A stretch of 64,000 bases of DNA, taken from positions 3,719,956 through 3,783,955 of the forward strand of contig NC_051095.1 in assembly GCF_901709675.1 (NCBI RefSeq). Direction: 5' to 3'. The position numbers and the translations under genes are program-made. Positions 1-25,900 of this stretch are shown piece by piece (within the stretch, counting starts at the first letter, position 1; the number at the start of each line of letters is the position of its first letter). The stretch comes from Syngnathus acus. Lineage: Eukaryota > Chordata > Actinopteri > Syngnathiformes > Syngnathidae. A model generated the notes under the pieces. It made no database searches. It was not told the DNA's origin and saw nothing but the letters and a program-made list of their open reading frames with translations.

Positions 1-20
1 ACGTGGTTGTGCCTTTAGAG

Positions 21-346
21 CACTGGTGTCAAACTCAAGGACCGGGGGGCCAGATACGGCCACCACATATCGTTTTATGTGGCCCGCAAAGACAAATTGC
101 GCCCGGACGTCACGTGTCAACACTAAAATTACAATTTGTCTTCGCTTTTAAAAAACAGACAAATTGCAAGCAAACGTCCATTCATCTTTTTAAAATATTT
201 TAAATAATAACATTTTAAATATTATTCGTCAGTTTGTTGTGTAGGCTGTACTTTATATGATATAAGGTGTTGACAGTCATAATGGCCCTCTGAAGGAAAT
301 TACAACTACAATGCGGCCTGCGCCAAAAATTAGTTTGGCACCCCTG
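21..346. mobile_element. Short non-autonomous hAT-type element
   Basis: The ends are imperfect inverted repeats (CACTGGTGTCAAACT on the left; the right end reads CAGGGGTGCCAAACT on the opposite strand). The flanks are an 8-bp near-duplicate (ctttagag 13-20, ctatagag 347-354). An 8-bp target duplication plus CAGGGGTG-type ends is characteristic of hAT elements. There is no coding capacity. It lies in the pc intron that precedes the first exon seen. Confidence 0.6.
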
Positions 347-354
347 CTATAGAG

Positions 355-2215
355 TTTTGAGGAAGTTTTTCTAAATAGCACTCTTTATTGTAATTTATAA
401 AAACATACAGTTGAAGTTGAATACAATGAAGTGATGGGAAAATGAAGCTTCAAATTTGCGTCATGAACCACTTGTTTTTTCTGACTTTTGACCTATTTGC
501 TAAACTGCTTTGATTCAGTCATGCGCCGTATAATGAAAAATACAGTGTATGATGGAGGTTATCAGTCCTCAGCAAACTCCTCTATTCGCCATTTCCAGCG
601 AGGATAAAGAATATATGCCTGTATTGTATTACTTTTGATAGAGAGTTTTGAATGGGTTGAGAAATACAGATGATAACTGTCCAAAATGGGATACTATAAA
701 GTGATCCTTAGAAGTACTCGGCGCGCTTCAGTTTGCTTGGATTCCATTACACACGCACACACACATGCATACACACATTTCATCAAATTGCATGACACAC
801 ATATTGACAATGGTGTGAAGCTTTTGAGAGCCCCTAAATAATAAATGTCATATCTGCCTCAAGCCCTTTCCCAAATAGATTGATTAGTCATCTCCTTGTC
901 GTGGGTGACTCATGTCTGTACGCGCACACGCACACACACACACACACACACAGACACAAACACTAAGATGTGAGAACCCTCCCTCCTCCACTCGCACGTA
1001 AATTAGCGGCGGCTTTATTACACGTGCGCGCGCACACACACCGACCTCCCGTGTCCTCTCTGATGTTGATGCAGCCGCTCCTCCCTCTTCAATTTGATTT
1101 ATTTATCCCTCCTCTTATCGTTGCTTTTTATGCTTCCATTCATCTCTCATCTCTCTCTTTATGCTGCCACGGAAAATGGGCACCATTGCGATTAATGTCT
1201 TTGATCCATTTGCCTCGTTTTCACTCTCTCTCTCTCTCTTGACAGTTCCTTTTTTTTTTTTTTTTTTTTCCTTTCCTAGCGCTGCCGGCTGCGAGTGAAA
1301 TGGCCCAAAGCGGCGCTATCGACACGATGAAATCAAAGTGTAATTCTGTGGTGTCTAATTGATTTAAAGTGGGTTTTATCCAGTCACGCTACAAGTTCTC
1401 CCAATGCTAATGAGGTTCTTCCTGTCGCTTCAGTAGTCGGGGTCTTCTTTTTTCTTTTTTTTTTCTTGATAACGGCAAAATTTAGGACGTGTTTGTGTTT
1501 TGGTGGTGCCAAGCAGCGGCACAAGCACTTGTGTAAACACCGGACACAGCGCCTGATAATACTCCCCTTGTGGCCCCCTGCTAAGTACGCGTGTTTGTCG
1601 AGCGAGACAATGACTTTGTGCAAATGTTGTGTTGAAGCGGCTGCAGTCAGGTGCTGACAAACCCGATTAGGATTGCCAGGTAGCGCCATAAAAGCACGCA
1701 TTTCCCCGCTCGGGCTTTTTATGGTTGGATTTGAACAGCTTATCCTGGCTGGCATGTGCGCCGTTATCTGTGACACGACCACTTATTTGCTGCATGTGTG
1801 TGTGTGCGCGTGTGTGTAAGCAACAAATCTTTGCTGTGTTAACTCTAAATCATGAGGTGTCAAACTTGTTTTCAGTGCGGGCTACATCAAAGTTATTGGT
1901 ACCTTCCGGGGCCTTGTTTATAACGGTGAAACCACGTAAATATAAAATTTGTCCGAATGTCACAGAAAAGGCAAACGTGATGATTTTAAGGATTGGGTTT
2001 ACGGCGGCTGCGGTTGTTTTGTTGAATCGGGTACCGGTTTGATTTTAATTTAATTTGAAAATGAAAAATAACAGGAAACGTGTATTTAGGAAAGTACGTT
2101 AATAGTATGTCTTCCTTTGGCACTATTAGTCCATATTGGTATCCGCTGGAGGGTTTTTTCCCCCCTCCATTATAGGCACAAAGCTTGGGAATTATTTATT
2201 TTTATTTTTATTTCA
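355..2215 (+). other. pc intron sequence, nothing supported
   Basis: Intronic DNA upstream of the first visible pc exon. It contains CA-rich microsatellites around 747-777 and 920-960 and a T run near 1248-1270. Open frames here show no recognisable protein. Confidence 0.5.
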
Positions 2216-2934
2216 CAGGGTTGTCAAACTCATTTTTGTAGTCATAGTTTCCTTCAGAGGGCCATTATGACCCAAATAAATGTATGAATGTCTCATATTA
2301 TATACTGTGCAGTAATCCCTCGCTACATCGCGGTTCGTTTATCGCGGCTTCAGTACATCGCATATTTTTTTCCGAATACAAATTTCAAAATAAACCTTCT
2401 AAATTGAGGAATTATGGCACGGAAGTTACCCACACGCCACCAGAAGGCAGGGAGTGTCCACACAATTGCAGTACGTACACTTGTACCTTTTTATAAAAAG
2501 TTGTTAAAATAAGAGTTCTAAAAACATATTTACAGTATTGTACCTTGTTATAAAAAAAGATGGTAATAAAAGAGTTCTAAAAACATATTTACAATATGTA
2601 CACTTGTACCTTGTTATAAAAAAAGTTGTTATAATAATAAAACAGTTCTACACACGTGCACACACACACACACACACACACACACGATAAACGAGGGACT
2701 ACTGTATAGGCTACACAACAAACTGATGAATAACTAGTTTTGAAATCAGAGACTATTAAGAACTGTTAACATTTTTAAAAAGGTGAAATTGAAATAAAAA
2801 TGACTAGAAACATCTCAATTTTTTCCAATTTAAGACAACTTGCAATTTTACTACAGACAGTTTGTCTTCACGGGCCAAATATAATTACACTGTGGGGCAA
2901 ATTCAACTCCTGGGCCCAGAGTGTGACACCCCTG
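2216..2934. mobile_element. TIR element of hAT type, interrupted by a second element
   Basis: The left end CAGGGTTGTCAAACTC (2216-2231) pairs with the right end, which reads CAGGGGTGTCACACTC on the opposite strand (2919-2934). These ends resemble those of the element at 21-346. I see no matching 8-bp target duplication, so the copy is probably old or the limits are off. The interior contains a nested element (2310-2704). Confidence 0.45.
2310..2704. mobile_element. Nested MITE-like DNA element
   Basis: Inverted ends CAGTAATCCCTCG (2310-2322) and, on the opposite strand, CAGTAGTCCCTCG (2692-2704), followed inward by ATCGCGG-like and GTTTATCG sequence. The interior holds three diverged copies of a TTCTAAAAACATATTTACA-type unit and a (CA)n tract at 2656-2685. 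It is non-coding and sits inside the TIR element 2216-2934. Confidence 0.5.
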
Positions 2935-3057
2935 ATCTAAGAAATCCGGGTCTAGCATTTTGTCTCCTCCTGTTGGTCATTTTTTTGTATGTCGCTTGTA
3001 AAACTGTGACGTGAATTTCATTGTTCTGTACTCAGATGACAACGTTTGTCTCTTCAG

Positions 3058-16198
<13,141 letters not shown>

Positions 16199-19100
16199 AG
16201 TGAGAAGGTCTGTTCGGTGGGGTGGGGGGGGAGCAGGGGATAGGGGGATTCTGTCTAGTTTGCTGCAAGTGAGGTGCGGGCTTTATTTTTACATACACAT
16301 AGCCAGGAGGATGTAGAGTAGAAACGCACAATAATATATACAATGTAAAATAGTAATTATTTAGTCATTCTCCAGGATGAGGACTAGTTTCACCTGAGCT
16401 ACATTCCATCACTCGTCTTAAACTAAAACACGCGCAACGCTACCTTGCAATCAAATGTTATCAGCACACCGATGATTTGCAACGATAAGACGGAGCGAGT
16501 AGGCGCTGCGTAATGCCGTCGGCCCGACTTATTCCTTCTCCGTCATCTCAAAGTTCCGAGGCCAAGTGTTAAGGCTTTCTAATCATTAGGCTTTCGTGTC
16601 AAGTGCATTCTGGGAATGTGTGATAGTGGTTGGGACCGTTTGTTTGGGCCATATTCCAGCTCGTCATCACGGCAAAGGTCGCGTTACTGTATCAGTAACA
16701 TCAGCGAGCGCTCGTTAATCCGTATCACGTCGGAGTATAGACTTTACGTGGTGTAAACGAGACAAGGCCCCGATGTGAGGCAGACTCGCTGTGTTGCCCC
16801 CCCCCCCCCTCCATGAAGCTCTGCTGATTCATTTCTTCGTTAATACTCTGTCAAGTGATGTGAAATTAGCCGGACTAATAAGAGACTCTGGAGACCCCCG
16901 GCAGCAGCGGCGCGGCGCCGATTCTTCTTGTGCCCTTGCATACATTAGCCTAATTGTGTGTACGCAAGCAAATTTCCAAGCGGCTCCCGCCATGCTGCAC
17001 CTCCAGAGGTTGAAAAAGTAAAACAGCTTCTAAACGAAATGGCATATTGACAAACACGGAGGCATTAAAGCGTGTAGAGGAAATAACTATGCACCAATGG
17101 TAAATTCAAACACCCATGGCCCCGCCCCCTTTCCTCCCCTTCAGTGCCGCTTCCGCCACAATCTCCCCTCGACATCATGCTAGTATACGGTTGACTGGCG
17201 CCGTCGCCGACCTGAACACTGGCTCCATCCTCGCCAGCCTCTGCTCGTCAGGTCATCAAATACTTCTAACGTTACGCCATCTACTGGTCAGTTACTGTGA
17301 TGTATGTTTCTTTTTTTTTTAATCGCTATATAGTTATATCCAAGCAACCAAAATGTTTACGCTTTCATAAGCAAAATATTTTGCAAAAGTGTTAGTTTAC
17401 ATTTACTGAAGGTGCCCGTGTGTAGCCTGTCCTAGATTAGAAGCACAACTGAAACAACAAAGACACAAAAAAAAATAATAATAAAAAAAAAAGGGAAATG
17501 ATTACATATCGAGAGCTCTAATTGTAATCGTTGTCTTTACCTACGAATAAAAGTGAATTAACGAAACCTCTCGGTATCTGTGTCATATATTTAGAATCAG
17601 ATGAGCAAAGAAACACAACGCTCTAGTGCTGGTGTGTCCATTCTGCGTTCTTTTGAGGGGATTTTTCGAGTGAAGCTGTTTAATTATGGCTTGGCTCCAC
17701 CCCCCACCCCCGCGCAACACTGACAGGACGTTCCCGCGCGGCCGGATGATGAATGAGGATGCCCCTTGCAGCCTTGCAGGGTATCTGCTTAAATACCGAC
17801 GGAGCGCACTGAATCAATCACGCCTGTCGCCTGAGCGACTTCATCGATCAGCTGCCCGACGATCACTAGGATGGCGTTTTTGCGGCTTGTTTGGGACGCC
17901 GTGCGGCTAATGACACGCTTGCCGCTCGTTCAGGCGGAAGACGAAGAAAGAACGGGATGTTCGAAGACGAACCGGCATGGCCGGTAATTGGTCTGACCTT
18001 GCTTCAACTTTTGTCGTCACCGTGATTGACACGTTGACGTTTCACCCTCGGCGGCTTGAGGTTATTTTAGTATTGTCTGAAGCAAGCCCTTTGACAAAAC
18101 GTCTTTCACAAATGAACTTCGCTTGGCAGACAGTGAATAATACTTTAAAAAAGAGGCTTCAAGATTTTCATCCTCTTTTTAATCAAACCACATAAGTGAG
18201 GAAAATCTGCTAGCTTAATGCTAACCTACAATGCAAAATGCCATGCATATGCTAATGGGACTAGCATCACTGTTGTAGTTAGCCATTTGACAAAACGTCT
18301 TTCACAAACGAACTTAGTTTGGCAGACAGTGAATAATACTTTAAAAAAGAGGCTTCAAGATTTTCATCACCTTTTTTTAATCAAACCACATAAGTGAGGA
18401 AAATCTGCTAGCTTAATGCTAACCTACAATGCAAAATGCCATGCATATGCTAATGGAACTAGCATCACTGTTATAGCTTTAACTTTTTAAGCAATGAGTA
18501 TTTGACCACAATATTCTCACATGCATATATTCTTTATCCTCTGAGGAACGAGTAACATTATTGCGGATTGATAGGGAGTTGTGATCCCGCCCCCGCCTCC
18601 TTCTATGTCTCGAGACACCTCTGCACACCACCATGCGGGGGAACGTAAACACGAGAGAGCCCCGAGACGGACGAGTGTGTGTTATGTCTGTCTCTGTGCG
18701 TGCATGTTGTGTGTGCCTCCACTTTGAGAACAGTGCGCTGTTACCGTGGCAACAGGCACATTCAGGCCAAAATGATGCTGTTTGGGGAAGAGCGCACAAT
18801 TTTTTTTTATCTGTGACGCTGCACGCACGCACGTGTTTCAGTGACGGAAAATAATCGTAGATTTCTCTGACAGGACCCCGTATAGCAAATTAACCCAAGC
18901 CCTTTTTCATGCCCACAAGTGAAAAGCATGGCTGCAGTAATATGTTTGGAATGGGAGTGTAGTTGTGAGACGTAAATTTAATCATCTGAGGCTGTTAGTG
19001 CAGCGAAATATGATTTAGTGCAGTCTGTCACTTGTTATCAGCTCCAGCACACCTTTTAAGATGACAGACGACACACACTGCGTCGTGTTATCGCTCCATC

Positions 19101-22100
19101 TGCACTCTGCTGGGATGAAGCCCCCCATATTGTCCTAATTATAAACTGTTCCGAAAAAACTTCGTATCTGTTGTGAGAGTTTTTGTTTGTTTGTTTGCAA
19201 TAACCGTCTCGCCACTCCGTAACCTTTAAAGCTTCCCTAAGCCCTTTTCCCAAAAGATGATTATATCTTTTCCGATCATAACAACAGGACTTCAGGTCCC
19301 ACTTGGAGGAAAGGAGTTATTTTGACACTGTTAGAAGTTTTCATATGAACCAAATTGCCATGATATGGTGGGGGTCCGTCAAGGGTCAATCCTTGGGCCC
19401 GTTTTGTTCAGCTGCCCTTGGGTCCAAATCATCACAATGCCAATGTTAATAGCTTGATTAACCAACATTCCCTTCAACTAAAAAAAAACAACAACAACCC
19501 CAAAACCAAGGTATTGTTTTGAGCAATAAAGAAATAAGGATTGCGGTTATTTAACACAGAGTCACTGTCTTTAAAGACTACGGACCAAGTCCGAAACCCC
19601 AGATTCGTCTTGAAGATGCATTTCTAAATGGGAATGACTGTAACTCACATTTCGTTTTTCAAGGTCTTTCCAGTAAGACTTTATTGTGGCGTACAAGATC
19701 TCCACAGTTTGTCTCTCAAGTGCGAACGAGGCAGGAGACGTGCAGCTCCCAATACAATTAGAAATCGGCGTCCCGGCCAAGCCTCCATGGCGGTGTGTTG
19801 CTTCCAGAAAAGTCAACCAATTGGCCGAGGCAGCTCTGTAAAGCGCTACATTGCCACCGTGACATTATTTGCTGACCCGATCCACACTTTGCAAGCCGGG
19901 AGGGAGCGTATGCCAAAGCAAAGTGTCGCGGATATTTTAACACAAACTATGCAGCAACATATAAAGTAGTCCACGCATATTTTCTTGACTCCTCAGAAGC
20001 TGTCATTCCACACAGAAGATAGAGATTTCTGTCAGCTAAATGCTGCCCCCAAGTGGCTAAGTTGATTTTCAATGTTTTTTTCATTATACTCAGAATAAGA
20101 ATGAGTAATTAATAAAATTGTATGTGGCTACATATGGTGTACACACCAGGACCAGTCAGTGACTTTCAAGACTATCAGTGTAGTTTTCAGATTTTGGTCT
20201 ACTGAGCACCTTTTGTGTTTTAACCACTTATTGGCACACTGTTTGCGTCTTCTCGCAGATGGGGTTCACATTGTGTGCTCAAACAGTCTTCGAGCATGTG
20301 GAAGAACATCCAGCAAGGCCCGCCGCAGCAAACAACATCAATATTCAAGCGCTCTTGTGTAGCGCTACCCATTTTTCATCAGCGGAGCACCTCCGGGGGA
20401 ATCTGCCGTTTACCCAAAACAAAATGTTCAAGCTGCTAATATCTGACATTCTTTTGATAGTATTCGCTCTCACCAGGCCAAGATCGGGTTCAAATTTGAT
20501 TCAACCAAATACGTTGAGTTTATTTAAAAAAATGTGACTTTTGTTTATAAATTAAGCAAAAATGTGTGGTAGGGATGAACCGAAAAGTTTAGTTACCACG
20601 GTTTGAATCAGGAATGCATTCTAGGAATGCACATAAGAGGGGGCAGTCAAAAATGTGAAGGGGGCATGGTCTTTTTTTTTTTTTTACACACATTTTTAAC
20701 ACACACTGTTAGTGTTTTCTTCACGGCAGTTGTTAGCTGTGTGTCCAGATCTCAACCTGGAGAAGTGGATTGCACTCTGTCAGGCATCTACACTAAGACC
20801 TGTCCAGCTTGGGTGTTCCACCTGAAGATTAAAGCTTCTGCTGGTATTGCTCTTAGGGTCACTGAGGCACGCAAACCCCCTGACCACAATAAGGTGGCAA
20901 TCTCTCAGGGGGGGGGGACATATAATATGAATGTTATATTAACTATTATTTGAGTTGTCGTTAATCATTAGTTATATCACGGGTCATTAGGACGAGTTTG
21001 GTGGAGTTTTTACTGCTTCTTCCAACTCCTACCGCGCTGACTGTAACTTGACACTCTCTGGCTGCGTCTTGCCTCATTTGCATACTCACAGTGATTGGAT
21101 GTTTACGGAGGGGCGCGGAGTCCTGACAGCAGGCTGTGTGACGACACACACTGCACCGACATGAGAGAAGAGAGGGGGCTGGTTAACGTGTGTTTCTATC
21201 AGCGGATTTTTCACTTCTAAAAGTTTGATTCGAGGGGGCAGGACATCTGTTTGAGGGGGCGTTGCCCCCTCTTGCCCCTGCGTAGAGCCGGCACTGGTTT
21301 GAATCAGTCAAAAAATGTAGAAAAAAAAAAGGAACCCTGAATCGTAATCAATTGCTTTTATTTTGAAATGTTTACAACAACAGTGAAAACCACATTTTTT
21401 CTGACAGCAGTGATTGATTAAAATACTGCAGTCAGTGATCGAAAAATGTAATCCATGATTGGATATACATCTACATGATATACAGTGAATTGTAAATGGA
21501 ATAACGTACCGTAGAGAGAAAGACATTTTTCTGACCGTAGTGATCGGGTCAAAAACTGCAATCAGTCATCAAAAATGCAATAACTGGATATAAATTGACA
21601 GTGGATTGTAGATGCGGTAACAGACCATAGAAAATGATGGAAAATACCGGATTGCCCTTCCAGTGACATTTCTACAGTCGCAGACATCATTGGCAGTAAC
21701 ATAGTTCTCTAATGATTCAAAATTCATCATTTGTCATCATACAATCTATGGAAACTTTTTTTCTTTTTTTTAACTAAAATAAAACAAAAAGCTGCCAAGT
21801 CCGGGCTCGCTTTTGAAAGGGCGATGAGGACCAGACAACACGACACGAATAATAACAAAACAATGAACGAGAGCAATAACCGACTTTGGACTTTCATTCC
21901 AGCTTCAAGATTGGGCTCTTTGAAAGCACTGGGATTCCTGTACAATGTGTTTAGCTCTTTGACTCAGTAACTTTACGAAAAGGCAGTCAAAGTTGTCAAG
22001 CGGGCAAAAAAAACAAAAAAGGACAAACCAAGTAGAGTCGAGTGTTAGTGAACATAGCCCGCTTGTTCACATTGCATCTGGACACGACATCTAGTTGGCT

Positions 22101-22197
22101 AACACCAGCTAAGCTAAATGCAGCTACTGTATGAATTACAAACTGTTCTGATTACCAGTGTGATACTATTTATAGTTACTGAACAGAGTAGAGTAGG
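16199..22197. other. Intergenic region between convergent pc and lectin genes
   Basis: About 6 kb between two stop codons that face each other. I see C/G runs (16796-16809, 20910-20918), a 206-bp tandem duplication (separate entry) and a probable dispersed repeat near 20600-21300 that begins and ends with GGGGGCA/TGCCCCC-like words. No open frame shows a recognisable domain. It probably includes the 3' UTRs of both genes. TTTATT at about 21357-21362 would be AATAAA for the lectin strand. Confidence 0.5.
18090..18477. repeat. 206-bp tandem duplication
   Basis: Two nearly identical copies in direct orientation (about 18090-18295 and 18296-18477). Each starts TTTGACAAAACGTCTTTCAC and contains GCTAGCTTAATGCTAACC and ATGCCATGCATATGCTAATG. 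Copies differ by only a few substitutions and an indel, so the duplication is recent. A diverged relative of the GCTAGCTTAATGCTAAC part lies in a pc intron near 7888-7960, which suggests the unit derives from a dispersed repeat. Confidence 0.85.
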
Positions 22198-22967
22198 CTA
22201 TTCATTCTGCTGCTGCTGCTGCTTCTTCTTCTTCTTCTTCTTCTTTGCTGACTTGCTTGGAGGGCGCCTTTGTAGAGTTTCTCCACCGGCAGCCTGTGGC
22301 TCCGATGAGGGACTTTTGCCTGGGGCAAGCATCGGGCTCGGGTCGGCCACGACCTTGGGGACGGTAGGAGTCGGTGAGGCAATTGGAAAATGCGCTGTGG
22401 GCATTTTGCACATGAAGCTGTTGGCCTGGGCGCAGGACATTAGCGTCCACCTTCCAGTCTGAAAGAAAACAATCCATTTCAGTTGGACGCAAAGCTCTTC
22501 TTCTTCCAAATGCTGATTTGAGCACGCACCTGCCGTAGCACAGCCACGCAGTGTTTGCCGAGGCCGACGCGCTGGCTGGGTTCTCCCGCGGCCCAGTGGG
22601 TGAAGGTCACCTCGTGGCGGTCCGACCACACCAACGTGCCGGCAAGCGCCAGGTCGTTCAGTCCGGTCCACATGTCGCTGGTTTCTGCAGAGGACGGATG
22701 GGAGGGAACAGAGCTCTCACTCGGTTCTCAGATATTGAAACCCATCGAGTCGTTCTACGGGGACTGTTGGCAATTTAAGGTTGGGGTGCGCACCGAGGTT
22801 GGAGACATTTTTCACCGACGCCTGCTCCACCTCGGAGTGGATGGACACCAGATCGGCTCCGAGACGACGGCAGACGAGTTGCGCATCGTCCCATTTCTTT
22901 TTGCCCTCAAAGGTTTTGTAGCAGAAACCGGCAAACTCCTCCCAGTCAGGCGCTGAGCATCTGGGCT
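22198..22967 (-). CDS. Lectin: terminal CTLD and Lys/Gln-rich tail
   Basis: Exons 22794-22967, 22530-22684 and 22198-22458. The CTLD reads FAGFCYKTFEGKKKW, LVCRRLGADLVSIHS, WTGLND, LVWSDRHEV, HWAAGEPSQ, HCVAV and GRWTLMSC...SFMCK. GEPSQ stands where sugar-binding CTLDs have EPN plus a following residue, and WND is not present. The tail of about 65 residues is Pro/Ser-rich and ends in eight Lys and five Gln before NE and TAG. It is encoded by consecutive AAG and CAG codons. No hydrophobic membrane segment follows. Confidence 0.85.
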
Positions 22968-25900
22968 CTGCAGGTGAGATGCCACCACGTGGCGTTTAGT
23001 TGCCATCAACAGTTGGGGAAATAGTTTTACAACTCACCTCCGTCTCCAAACGTGTGCGACACGTCCAGTGGGTCGACCAAACTGCAAATAGTAAAGCGAT
23101 AATTAGCCGGTGGCTCTTCATGGGACTTTTCCGTGAAGGTCGCCCACTCACTGTCTGGAGGTGATCCCGTTCCTGGTGGAGCCCGTGTAGACTTGCTGTT
23201 TGGGAGCTCTCATCACGATACAATCTCCTCCGATGTCGCTCCGGATGACTCCGGCGTGAATAGCGGCCGCGCAGGCGTGCGAGCCCTGCATTTACACAAA
23301 GTTGCAATCACATACAGGACCTCGACCAGTGGGTCAGGCGATCCCGTACCGCAGAGTAGACCATCAATCCAAAGACAAAGTGTTCCTCTTTGTCACAGCC
23401 CGGGGGACAGTAGAACCTGCAGAAGACGCACATGTCGTGAAATTGCCGACAGGCGCTCAGGAGACATTGTGTCAAGCGTGACTCACGTCATCGAATCGGT
23501 CACGTGGAGGCTGTTGAACGTTCTGGCGCAGGTCGTCTCATCTGTCGGACAAAAGGCGACCGAGAGTTTGTGGCACGTTTGGGGTTGTTGTTTTGGGCAA
23601 CCAAAGCGGCCGTGGATTGCGTTGCTCACCGTCATGTGCGCATCCCAAGATGTCGAAGCGGAGGCCAAATTCGGGAAGATTCTCCAGCGGCAGGATGCGG
23701 ACGTACTGAGCGAACGCGGGCGTCTCAAGCAGGTGAGTCCCACCGCCGATGAACTAGAAATACAATGTTTCCTGGTTTGTTGTGACAAGTTTGGAGGTTG
23801 AGGTCGACTCGATTGTCCCTCGCGCTCACCTTCCCGTTTGGGTGCTCGGTCCACTTCCTCCAGTTAACGCTCAGCTTCATCTCAAGATGGATGTTCCAGG
23901 AGCTAGTATTAGCACCATCACAGCCCTGGGTCACGATCCCCGTCACCTTTCTCGTGTAACCGAGGTTCACCTGGATCCAACTGCCGATGGCTGGAGTGGG
24001 GGGGGGGGGGGGGGGGGCAGACATGAGAACGCTCAGGAGACCAAAGTGCCAAGCTGTCAATTTTCCACATACGAGCTTTTGCCGGCTTCCAGCAGGACTC
24101 TCCATTGAGGCGGGCTTTTTCTGGGGTGGCGTCTTCCATTGAGGAGGAGGCCATGAAGGAAGAGTCTGCGACGCTCCCGTCGGCGATGCCCAGACTGTCG
24201 AGACATACTGAGGACAGCCAAAAGTCATTTGAATTTGACACAGATGCTTAAAGGCCAAATAAAATACAAATCTGGCCACCGAGGTACTCCTTGCATGGGA
24301 ATTTGAAGAGTCCTAGATTCAGTGCAGAGTGGAAGATCACGAGACGTGAAACCCACCTTTCTGTTCACAGCTATAGACCATCTGCAGATATTTGGAGGAG
24401 GAGGCAGGGCAGGACTCGTCCTCCAAAAGCTCAATGTGGCATTTTTGCTGGCTGTTGCACATTTTCCTGTAGCGAGGGAGGATGCCTTCCACTGCGCAGT
24501 ACTCTGAAAGTTACAACACATCAGCAAGTCTGCGTGGGGGCCTGACGAGCATTGATGCAGCTTGAATTTGGATTTGAGAATTTGAAATTGAGTTCAACAA
24601 GACAAAGTCGAACCAAACTAGCATCTGTCTCTTTCTGCATACAGTCCCATTCTGGCAGATGGACGATTTGCGAGCATTGGATCATTTTCAACAGCAGGAA
24701 ACCAAGCAAAGCACGCTGAGTGGGCCTTCAGAGGTAGGCGGACAAATGACTCAATTGGAATCATCAAAATGATGGGTTCTCAGCTCGTACCGTCATTGTA
24801 TGAGTCGCCGTCCGCCAAGCAAACATCCCAGCTCCGCCGACCGTAAAAGGCAGACTGGATGCTGATGCGACCTTGCTTCTGACCCTCAGCCTCACATACC
24901 AGGTCAGCAGAACGGTCGTTGCAGACAAGGGTCTCCTTAAATCCTGCAAAAGCATCGTCGGGTCATTTTTTTGTCTCGCATCCTTCAAAGCCACCGTTGA
25001 AGGAGACGTACCGTCATGAGGGCGCGGCGCTTTTGGTGTGTTTCCTGCAAGACAAAAGCCATAGGAGCGAGTCGGCACGTTGTGAGGATCGGCTGAGCGT
25101 TGCCGCGTCTTACCTCTTTTCTTGCAGACGTAGCCTCTCTTCTTCCGGCAATCGTCAAACTTCCAGCGGCTGTTGCTTGTGAGGAAGGAAAGACAGGACG
25201 CAGCAGAGAGGTCGCCGGGCTCATCTGGAAGGAGACGACAGATGCTCAGCTCCGTGCCTCCGCAATGTCGCAGACAAACGTTGGTTGGGTTTTGGACCCA
25301 CCTCCGTCCATGACGACGTAACCGAACGGGGATCCGTCAGTCCACTCGCTGCCGTCTTTCGTGACGTTGTTGTTGACGCCCAACCACAGAGAGGGAGCGC
25401 TTGGCAGAGAAGTGTACAGACCTTTGGAGGTAAATGGTCAAATGTGGAACAAGAGATTCAAACAGGGCACGTTGGGGGAATTCAACAGCCCTGATCGCGA
25501 CCGGACAGACGGACAGCCTACTTTGTATGAATGCCTGTTCTTGTGAGTCGGTGATGCTGAGCAGGTCTCCTCCGTGGCGGAGGCAGTCGTCTCGCGCCTC
25601 CGTCCAGGCCTTGGCGTGCCAGCGTTGGATCAGGTAGCAGAAGTCGGAGGAGGGTCGGTCCTGCCACCAGCCGCACTTTGCACTCCGGCCTGCAAGCCAG
25701 AGTGGAGTCACTTGAGGGCAAACGGGCGACGAGAGACCACCGCACGTCGACTGCCGAGTTGGACGCCCACCTGCCGGCGGAGTAAGAAGAAAGTCTCGGA
25801 CCTTGGCTGCAAGGAAAAGAGAGGACACATTAGCACTCTTAGCTTTGCCTTCAAATGTAAAGTGCTTTTCAAATGAAATTTGTTATTTATTTATTTATTT

